Shown here piece by piece: positions 1 to 5,046 of a stretch of DNA of 6,200 nt. The position numbers were made by a program, and so were the translations under genes. The notes below the pieces were generated by a model. The model did no database searches, was not told where the DNA came from, and saw only the letters and a program-made list of their open reading frames with translations. Source of the stretch: Bacteroidota bacterium (GTDB taxonomy: Bacteria > Bacteroidota > Bacteroidia > Bacteroidales > UBA932); contig WRJW01000139.1 of assembly GCA_009778375.1 (NCBI GenBank), forward strand, positions 1 to 6,200, given 5' to 3'. The stretch's first letter is position 1, and the number at the start of each line of letters is the position of its first letter.

Positions 1-1590
1 GCCATTTATACAGAAAATACAAACTTTTCCATTTCGCCCATCTCTCCAGCTACTTCCTACGTTTATTGGAGAAACGCCACCCATACAGATCCCGGCGGAG
101 CAGGTGCTCTTTGGCCATCTTCAGCTCCGAGGTATCTTCCCGATGACAACGATAAATACGTCAAAATCCAGATTCCGGGCCCCCTTACCCATAATGTATC
201 GCTTTCCCCAACGGGAACCTATGCTTTTTCTAACGAAGCCTACGGATATGACCCTGTTACGCCGCAAATGGTTACCGTTACCAATACCGGCAGCGATGCC
301 ACCGGCATCCTGACTGTGACCCTCGGAGGTGTCAATCCATCCTCTTTTCTCTGCTCCACCACAACGATCGCCAACCTTGCCGTCTACGGCAACACCGGTA
401 GTTTTACCGTAAAACCCGTTGACGGACTGGGTGTTGGAACCTATACGGCCATAGCAACGGTAACAGGAAGTAATGCCATTTCGGCAAGTTTAGACCTGAG
501 TTTTACGGTAAGAGAGGCCGACATCGGTAGCGTTGCCATTTTGGTAACGGATCCGGTACCGGGCGAATCGCCCAACGCGACGGCTACGGGTACGGGCAAT
601 GTTAGCATGGGTACGGTTAGCTGGAATCCCGGGCACGACCCCTTCCAGGGAAGCACGCCATACACGGCAACCGTTACGCTGACGGCGCATACCGGTTATA
701 CCTTTTCGGGTTTAACATCGGCGACCATCAACGGAGAAACCGCGACGGTAACAGACAATACGGGCGACAAGGTTACCCTTTCGTATACTTTTGGGGCCAC
801 AACTGCGGCGACACTTACCGCCATATCCATTGAGACCCAGCCCGCAAAACTGACGTATTCTTTTGGCGAAACGTTGGATCTAACAGGTTTGTCGGTCAAG
901 CTGCAATATAATGACGCCACAAGTAAAGTTGTCCCTTTTTCGAATTTTGGAACCAATAGTATAAGCGTCTCCCCTGCTCAGGGCACCCTCCTTACCCTGT
1001 TGCACAACGGTACAGTTGTGGGTGTATCTTCCGGTATTTTTTCGGCGAATACGAATCCGCTTACGGTAAACGCTGCCTCTATTACCAACGTGGTTGTAAC
1101 GGTAACGGAACCGGTAGCAGGGGGCACGCCGAACGAGACGGCCACAGGTGTGGGCAACTTTAGCATTGGTCAGGTAACGTGGACGCCGAACGACCTCTCT
1201 TTCGGGTACAATATTTCCTACACCGCAACCGTTACGTTGACGGCGCAAAACGGTTATACCTTTACGGGGTTAACATCGGCGACCATCAACGGAGAAACCG
1301 CGACGGTAACAGGCAATACCGGAGACAAAGTAACCTTGTCGTGTGCGTTTGAGTCCATACAGTCGCTTATTCCTGTATTTGACGGATTATTAGAGAGTTA
1401 TGGAACAGGCGCGTCGGTACCTCTAAAGGTAAAGGGGTTCAGGTGGGAGAAGTTTACCGTATTCAGGATAAACGGGGCAGACGTCTCTACACATCCCCTC
1501 TTTGTACCACAAATCCCCGGCGTCTACCTGATTGAGGCGTGTTCCGCAGGAGGGAGCCTGCAATTGTGGAAATATGTAACAGTCTATTAA
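1..1590 (+). CDS. Modular Ig-like repeat surface protein, 3' part (5'-truncated by window edge)
   Basis: Frame 1 is open from the first base to a TAA at 1588, followed by two more in-frame TAA codons; 529 residues are visible and the true start lies upstream, so the Met at 268 is internal. In visible-fragment numbering: about 1-65 is an unrecognised segment; 66-172 is a beta-sandwich module with the TNTGSDATG...LTVTLGG...GLGVGTYTA pattern common in bacterial surface proteins; 177-264 and 363-450 are two copies of an Ig-like module sharing YTATVTLTA, GYTF and a long TSATINGETATVT block; 273-355 resembles bacterial Ig-like Big_3 domains (ETLDLTGLSVKLQYNDATSK); 455-529 is a distinct C-terminal module ending in a GVYLIEA...LWKYVTVY strand pattern. 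Thr/Val/Gly/Ser-rich composition fits an extracellular adhesin or structural protein. No catalytic motif is seen. The next gene starts 17 nt downstream, suggesting an operon. Module assignment is by eye; the ligand is unknown. Confidence 0.88.
   Translation, partial: AIYTENTNFSISPISPATSYVYWRNATHTDPGGAGALWPSSAPRYLPDDNDKYVKIQIPGPLTHNVSLSPTGTYAFSNEAYGYDPVTPQMVTVTNTGSDATGILTVTLGGVNPSSFLCSTTTIANLAVYGNTGSFTVKPVDGLGVGTYTAIATVTGSNAISASLDLSFTVREADIGSVAILVTDPVPGESPNATATGTGNVSMGTVSWNPGHDPFQGSTPYTATVTLTAHTGYTFSGLTSATINGETATVTDNTGDKVTLSYTFGATTAATLTAISIETQPAKLTYSFGETLDLTGLSVKLQYNDATSKVVPFSNFGTNSISVSPAQGTLLTLLHNGTVVGVSSGIFSANTNPLTVNAASITNVVVTVTEPVAGGTPNETATGVGNFSIGQVTWTPNDLSFGYNISYTATVTLTAQNGYTFTGLTSATINGETATVTGNTGDKVTLSCAFESIQSLIPVFDGLLESYGTGASVPLKVKGFRWEKFTVFRINGADVSTHPLFVPQIPGVYLIEACSAGGSLQLWKYVTVY
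529..792 (+). repeat. Intragenic Ig-like module, copy 1
   Basis: This 88-codon unit aligns without gaps to 1087-1350, exactly 558 bp (186 codons) downstream. The 3' half (661-783) is about 89% identical to 1219-1341 by hand count (13 mismatches in 123), including a perfect 43-bp match (712-754 versus 1270-1312). The 5' half is clearly more diverged. The encoded module resembles Ig-like repeats found in bacterial surface-layer and adhesin proteins. Confidence 0.85.
1087..1350 (+). repeat. Intragenic Ig-like module, copy 2
   Basis: Partner of the unit at 529-792, same frame and same length, separated from it by a Big_3-like domain. The protein-level match is strong throughout (TDPVPG/TEPVAG, then ATATGTGN/ATGVGN, then the conserved YTATVTLTA and GYTF blocks), while the nucleotide match is concentrated in the second half, which points to internal duplication or later gene conversion. 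Confidence 0.85.
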
Positions 1591-1607
1591 TAATAATTGA
1601 TACTATC

Positions 1608-2327
1608 ATGAAGAAGATATTTTTATTTGTGGCCATAACGGAATGGCTGTTTTTGGGATGCAATACGCCAAATAGTGATTGCTGTATGCCTAATGTTATG
1701 TCGGTTAGTCCAAACGTTCTTAACTTTAGCGGAGGTTTTGATACAAAGAAACTAAATGTAAAAAGTACAGTAGGCTGGGTATTACAACATATTGATCAAC
1801 TTCCGGAGTGGATAACGATAGATCCCACTAACGGTTCTGCAGATCAGACAGAGGTCAACGCAGAGGTTATTCCTAATCCAGAGTTGGGAACGCGGAGTCA
1901 TACCCTTACTTTTATGGCCGCCAACGGAGATAAGATACAAGTAGTTATAAATCAGACAAATGAGTATTCTGCTTTTATGGCAGATGATACTCCGCGCTGG
2001 GAATGGGAAGAGGGGGCAAGGGTAGAAAAGTGTGCAGATCATTCGGGTATGTTTATACTGGACAGGGGCGACGATCCGGGGGAACGGCTGTTCAATTCGG
2101 ATAGATATAAAATGGGTCGTATTACCGATTTAGAGGGGGGAAGTTTCGAAATCGTGGCATTTGATGCTCCGCCTAAGCCAGGGAAATATCTACATTCCTT
2201 TATATATAAAAACAGTAATAATCCGGAACCTCTATTCCTTCTCGAGCTATTCAAAATACAGGGCAACACCTTGTGGTTTATATTCAAGGAGTCGCCAACT
2301 GCTCCCGAACGGCGGGTGGTAATGTAG
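1608..2327 (+). CDS. BACON-domain lipoprotein
   Basis: 239 residues. The start at 1608 is chosen because it gives a short basic N-terminus (MKK), a hydrophobic stretch and a lipobox-like LFLGC with Cys18 as likely lipidation site; the frame is open further upstream but would overlap the preceding gene and lose the signal. Residues 31-117 match the BACON pattern (Bacteroidetes-associated carbohydrate-binding, often N-terminal): SVSPNVLNFSG at the start, WITIDPTNGSAD in the middle, and the closing strand VVINQT. BACON domains are known from extracellular glycoside hydrolases and surface lipoproteins and are suspected to bind mucin or glycans or to act as spacers. Residues 118-239 form a second domain I do not recognise, rich in aromatic and acidic residues (WEWEEG near 131, FKIQGNTLWFIF near 215). 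Likely cotranscribed with the Ig-like protein 17 nt upstream and faces the convergent M28 gene with a 21-nt gap. Envelope anchoring is inferred from the lipobox; the position -3 Phe is slightly atypical. Confidence 0.85.
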   Translation: MKKIFLFVAITEWLFLGCNTPNSDCCMPNVMSVSPNVLNFSGGFDTKKLNVKSTVGWVLQHIDQLPEWITIDPTNGSADQTEVNAEVIPNPELGTRSHTLTFMAANGDKIQVVINQTNEYSAFMADDTPRWEWEEGARVEKCADHSGMFILDRGDDPGERLFNSDRYKMGRITDLEGGSFEIVAFDAPPKPGKYLHSFIYKNSNNPEPLFLLELFKIQGNTLWFIFKESPTAPERRVVM

Positions 2328-2348
2328 AGAAGGGTTACAGGCCGTATG

Positions 2349-3329
2349 CTACCGCCCTCTTAGCCACGTTTTTCTGGTAGCCAAATCGTTTGCTACCAAG
2401 TAAATAAGTTGTGTTCGTTTTTCCAAAACGGCGTAGTTCAGCAGGGCGGGCAAGTCGGTGGGCTTATTGGTATAGGCGTGTATGCCCGAAGTAAAAAGCA
2501 CAGAGGGAATCTTTTTGTGGGCCAAATGGATTTGGTCGCCTAATTGAAAGAAAAGTTCGGCAAAACGGGGGCTACCGTAAAAAGAATAGTCGACATCGAG
2601 GCCGATACCATAGTAGCGGTTTGAGACGTCGATAATCATCCTAAGGTCGGTTGTCAGTTGTTCTGCCCCCAGGGCGAGGAGGTATTCGGGGTTCCGGTGG
2701 GGAGGCTCCAATACGCATCCGATCTGGTCAATGTTGATGTTGGCGATAATTTTGCGGGCCGGAATGGAGAGGGTTTTGGCAAAATGGTTTGATCCGGCCA
2801 TGTCGAATTCTTTGGCGTCGTAGGCGACAAAAAGGATGTTTCGGATAGGACGATCCCCCTTTTGGGCGCGTTTCCCAAATACCTCTGCCAATTGGAGGAG
2901 GAGGGCTACCCCCGAAGCATTATTGTCTGCCCCCGGGTAAACAGTTTGGTTGATGGTTCCAATATGATCGAAGTGGGCCGAAATGATCAGGTATTCGTCG
3001 CTGTAACCGCTACCTTTGAGCAGGGCAATGACGTTGCGCCCGATGAGGCCGCTGTCTATGGCAAAACTTTGTGTCCAGTATCTTCCATTAAAAGGTTGCA
3101 ATCCAAATTTTTGAAAACAAGATATGAGGTACTGTACCGACATCAGCGCACCCGGAGTTCCGGATGCCCGTCCCCGAACAATAGTATCGGCCAAAATGCG
3201 TACATGTGTGCGCAACTCCTGTTGAGAGATGATACTGAGGTTTTTATCTGTCTGTATCCACGGCTGCCCATACAGGCCGGAGCAAAAGAACAGCAGAAAG
3301 ATGAGCAGAACAACAGAAAAACGAGGCAT
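2349..3329 (-). CDS. Secreted M28-family peptidase homologue, active site apparently degenerate
   Basis: 326 residues from the start at 3329. The frame is open upstream to 3440, but only the 3329 Met opens directly into a signal peptide (MPRFSVVLLIFLLFF..., probable cleavage after Gly21 leaving Gln22, consistent with the Bacteroidetes Q-rule). M28 enzymes are periplasmic or secreted two-zinc aminopeptidases. Recognisable blocks: AHFDHIG (His119, ligand), PGADNNASG (Asp135, bridging ligand), FVAYDAKEFDMAGS (173-174 occupy the usual Glu-Glu pair), NINIDQIG (Asp201, ligand) and GIHAYTNKPTD (284-292). In typical family members the first Glu of the pair is the general base and a His precedes the KPTD-like block as the last zinc ligand; here they read Lys173 (AAA) and Asn288 (AAT). 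Four of five zinc ligands remain. It may be a pseudo-peptidase or a subfamily with altered chemistry. It is convergent with the BACON gene and divergent from the peptide gene, so it has its own promoter; a weak TTTCTTTG -7-like box lies at 3349-3356 on this strand. Family call is strong, activity uncertain. Confidence 0.9.
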   Translation of the reverse strand: MPRFSVVLLIFLLFFCSGLYGQPWIQTDKNLSIISQQELRTHVRILADTIVRGRASGTPGALMSVQYLISCFQKFGLQPFNGRYWTQSFAIDSGLIGRNVIALLKGSGYSDEYLIISAHFDHIGTINQTVYPGADNNASGVALLLQLAEVFGKRAQKGDRPIRNILFVAYDAKEFDMAGSNHFAKTLSIPARKIIANINIDQIGCVLEPPHRNPEYLLALGAEQLTTDLRMIIDVSNRYYGIGLDVDYSFYGSPRFAELFFQLGDQIHLAHKKIPSVLFTSGIHAYTNKPTDLPALLNYAVLEKRTQLIYLVANDLATRKTWLRGR

Positions 3330-3367
3330 ACTTTTTGTTAAATATGCACAAAGAAACAAAAATTCTG

Positions 3368-3389
3368 AAATTATGCGTACCTTGCAGCC
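3368..3389 (+). repeat. 22-nt direct repeat, copy 1
   Basis: Matches 5025-5046 at 20 of 22 positions, the only differences being the two bases just before TACCTTGCAGCC. Both copies contain the same -7-like box. Together they flank the peptide and propeller genes. Confidence 0.7.
3378..3384 (+). promoter_or_regulatory. Possible Bacteroidota -7 box upstream of the peptide gene
   Basis: TACCTTG followed by CAGCC resembles the Bacteroidota housekeeping -7 element TAnnTTTG with one T missing. The same sequence lies just upstream of the TPR gene. No good TTTG -33 element is seen at the expected distance, so the call is weak. It would drive the peptide gene with a leader of roughly 150 nt. Confidence 0.35.
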
Positions 3390-3540
3390 GTAAGATTTGA
3401 AGTATTGAGTCACTCCAACGAAATTAATAAATGGACACAAATTACCAGGGAACTGTATTATTGAAGATACAACCCTTTGTTGAAATTAATGTCTTCATAA
3501 AATAATAACCCAATATATTAACTAATCAACAATTATTGTT

Positions 3541-3738
3541 ATGAAAATCAATTTAAGAACTGTTTCAAATGTACTTTCTCCCGGAGAAATGAAACTTTCT
3601 AAGGGTGGTTGGGATCCGCCGAGCCTTGACGGCGGTTCCGGATATTGCCTTACGTCTAAAGGTAAAAAAGGGTCGTGTTCATCAGATGCAGATTGTGTAA
3701 GAAAGTATGGAGAAGGCATATGTGAATTTTTAGCTTAA
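3541..3738 (+). CDS. GG-leader, cysteine-containing natural-product-like precursor peptide (GG-Bacteroidales type)
   Basis: 65 residues. Residues 1-23 form a leader with the pattern NVLSPGEMKLSKGG, closely matching Bacteroidales double-glycine leaders (LSxxEMKxxxGG), as in the TIGR04149 'natural product precursor, GG-Bacteroidales' family. In that family C39-type peptidases are expected to cleave after the Gly pair and export the core; the family was associated in silico with radical-SAM maturation. The predicted 42-residue core (24-65) begins WDPPSLDGG and has four cysteines at 36, 46, 52 and 61, in a CSSDADC...GIC arrangement that could form two disulfides or be modified. A second GG (31-32) offers an alternative cleavage point. 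It has its own intrinsic terminator 11 nt downstream, is preceded by a long leader region, and lies 85 nt before a propeller lipoprotein on the same strand. No maturase or exporter is in the window, so these would have to be encoded elsewhere. Function (signal, toxin, other) is unknown. The family call rests on the leader motif. Confidence 0.82.
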   Translation: MKINLRTVSNVLSPGEMKLSKGGWDPPSLDGGSGYCLTSKGKKGSCSSDADCVRKYGEGICEFLA

Positions 3739-3749
3739 TCACCTCTTGG

Positions 3750-3790
3750 CAAAGCGTTTGTAGTGTATAGTTCTAACGCTTTGTTTTTTT
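3750..3790 (+). terminator. Rho-independent terminator after the peptide gene
   Basis: A perfect 9-bp inverted repeat, CAAAGCGTT (3750-3758) and AACGCTTTG (3775-3783), with a 16-nt loop, is followed directly by seven T residues (3784-3790). It lies just past the peptide stop codon, so the peptide is probably made mainly as a short monocistronic transcript, with any propeller transcription from here depending on read-through. Confidence 0.85.
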
Positions 3791-3819
3791 GCAAATTACT
3801 ACCGGAAATAGTATTTTTT
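3788..3819 (+). promoter_or_regulatory. Possible promoter for the propeller lipoprotein
   Basis: TTTG at 3788-3791 and TATTTTTT at 3812-3819 (7 of 8 to TAnnTTTG) are 20 nt apart, a spacing typical of Bacteroidota -33/-7 promoters. The -33 element overlaps the T tract of the terminator. The predicted transcription start falls at or very near the ATG at 3824. The region is T-rich, so a chance match is quite possible. Confidence 0.35.
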
Positions 3820-3823
3820 TTAT

Positions 3824-5008
3824 ATGAAAACCACTCCCATATTGAATAGCACAGCAATAATAATCATTACTTTATTTTGTTTTTCCTGCCGTCAAATAGA
3901 GCCCAATGTGCCTTGTATCGACCTTAGAAAGACTTACCACGAAAAGGAAATTCTTTTGACCGATATTGCCGATGTTACCTACCTGCACCTACATGCAAAT
4001 GATGAGGATTATCTATACCGTGGTTATATTAGTACCCTAACCACCCATACGGTAGTCATTGCCGATTATTGGTCAGGAAATATCCTTTTTTTTAACAAGG
4101 ACGGAACCCCAAAGTCACGTTTTAATCGGAAGGGAAATGGACCGGGAGAATATCGTTCATTATCAATAGTTTATTATGAAGAAGATGCTGATGATGTTTA
4201 TGTTTCCTCGTTTTTGGGTACCCGAATTTTAGTCTATTCTTCTGAGGGAAAATTTAAAAGGGAAATTAGCCTGCCTCAAGGAACAAGGGTAGACGCCTTA
4301 ATCTCTTTTGATGATACATCGTTCTTTTTTTATGATGGCAACATGGAAATAATGCGAAGCGGAAGAGGTGATAAAGAGCTCCTTGCAAGCGACCTTATTT
4401 CTCCTTTTTACCTTATTTCAAAAAAGGACGGAACAGTGTTGGACTATGTCGAATTACCGGTGAAGCCCATTTTCTTAGGAATAAATTATGAAGGAGAGCC
4501 GTTATCAGATATAATAACACGACAGATGAAATGTACCGAAGGAGTTCTTTTGTGCAACCCGGAAAACGACACGGTTTTTTTGTACGGTAAAGATAGAGTT
4601 TTAACCCCCATTTTGCACAAAATCCCTTTTGCTGATGCTACTGACCCTATGACTTATTTAAACTGTTTCGTAGATTTGGGAGATTTTCAATTCATAGAAA
4701 TTTATACTGTGCGTCAAGGAGATATTTACCCCGGTATTTTTCCGGCCAAATATTATATCCGAAACAAAAAGAGCGGAGAAATATTCCAACAGAAACTCCT
4801 TTTACCTGATTACAAAGGCAAGGAGTTTATAATTAGCCCTACACAATCAGGGATGTACAGATCAGGGAATGATTTTATTTTTGAATTGGATTTATTTGAA
4901 CTTAAGCAAGCCTATAGTGAAAACAGGCTAAACGGCAAGTTGAAAGAATTAGTGGCAGAGCTCAAAGAGGAAGACAATAATGTGTACGCGGTAGCAAGTT
5001 TCAAATAG
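3824..5008 (+). CDS. Six-bladed beta-propeller lipoprotein
   Basis: 394 residues. The N-terminus has a hydrophobic stretch (IIIITLFCF) ending in FSC with Cys22 as probable lipidation site, so an envelope lipoprotein is expected. The N-terminal strand region EILLTDIADVTYLHL (about 41-56), the RKGNGPGEYRSL motif (102-113), repeated short beta strands such as ILFFNKDG and ILVYSSEGKF, and the closing KEEDNNVYAVASFK (381-394) are hallmarks of the Bacteroidales six-bladed beta-propeller lipoproteins (DUF5128/BF3164-like group). The length is usual for that group. Members often sit beside small secreted-peptide genes in Bacteroidales, which matches the GG-leader peptide 85 nt upstream; a receptor, chaperone or immunity-like role for the peptide is only inference. 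A terminator separates the two genes. Base composition looks more AT-rich than the M28 and Ig-like genes. No enzymatic motif is seen. The stop codon abuts the promoter of the TPR gene. Confidence 0.87.
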   Translation: MKTTPILNSTAIIIITLFCFSCRQIEPNVPCIDLRKTYHEKEILLTDIADVTYLHLHANDEDYLYRGYISTLTTHTVVIADYWSGNILFFNKDGTPKSRFNRKGNGPGEYRSLSIVYYEEDADDVYVSSFLGTRILVYSSEGKFKREISLPQGTRVDALISFDDTSFFFYDGNMEIMRSGRGDKELLASDLISPFYLISKKDGTVLDYVELPVKPIFLGINYEGEPLSDIITRQMKCTEGVLLCNPENDTVFLYGKDRVLTPILHKIPFADATDPMTYLNCFVDLGDFQFIEIYTVRQGDIYPGIFPAKYYIRNKKSGEIFQQKLLLPDYKGKEFIISPTQSGMYRSGNDFIFELDLFELKQAYSENRLNGKLKELVAELKEEDNNVYAVASFK

Positions 5009-5041
5009 TTTTGCCATGCTATCAAAATTATGTCTACCTTG
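5009..5041 (+). promoter_or_regulatory. Promoter for the TPR gene
   Basis: TTTTG at 5009-5013, immediately after the propeller stop codon, and TACCTTG at 5035-5041 are 21 nt apart, close to the Bacteroidota -33 TTTG / -7 TAnnTTTG layout with one T missing in the -7 box. The box ends only 5 nt before the ATG, so transcription would begin at or next to the start codon. Confidence 0.5.
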
Positions 5042-5046
5042 CAGCC
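5025..5046 (+). repeat. 22-nt direct repeat, copy 2
   Basis: Matches 3368-3389 at 20 of 22 positions and abuts the ATG of the TPR gene. It includes the -7-like box. The matching copy lies in front of the peptide/propeller unit, 1657 bp upstream. Confidence 0.7.

Larger units (their letters stand above)
3330..3540. other. Divergent intergenic region between M28 gene and GG-leader peptide gene
   Basis: 211 bp separate the two divergent starts. The region is AT-rich and holds a TACCTTG promoter-like box on the + strand, a weaker TTTCTTTG box on the - strand, and one copy of a 22-nt sequence that recurs in front of the TPR gene. If the + strand box is used, the peptide mRNA would have a leader of about 150 nt. 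I see no convincing hairpin or riboswitch in it. A 24-codon ORF (3431-3505) is present but not distinguishable from chance. Confidence 0.6.

Noticed and set aside
880..1248. 122-codon open frame on the - strand inside the Ig-like gene
   Set aside because: Arg/Cys-rich shadow of a repetitive coding region; no start context or domain.
2314..2357. Inverted repeat GGGTGGTA / TACCGCCC at the convergent gene ends
   Set aside because: 8-bp stem with one G-U pair and a 28-nt loop, lying inside both coding ends and lacking a T tract; not convincing as a bidirectional terminator.
2862..3341. 159-codon open frame on the + strand opposite the M28 gene
   Set aside because: It is fully antisense to a gene with clear M28 motifs and signal peptide, and its translation has no recognisable domain.
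3330..3440. Upstream extension of the M28 reading frame to the Met at 3440
   Set aside because: It would add 37 residues ahead of a clear signal peptide and overlap the promoter-like intergenic region, so the start at 3329 is preferred.
3431..3505. 24-codon ORF in the leader of the peptide gene (starts MDTNYQG)
   Set aside because: Length is within chance expectation, there is no ribosome-binding signal, and no regulatory hairpin follows it.
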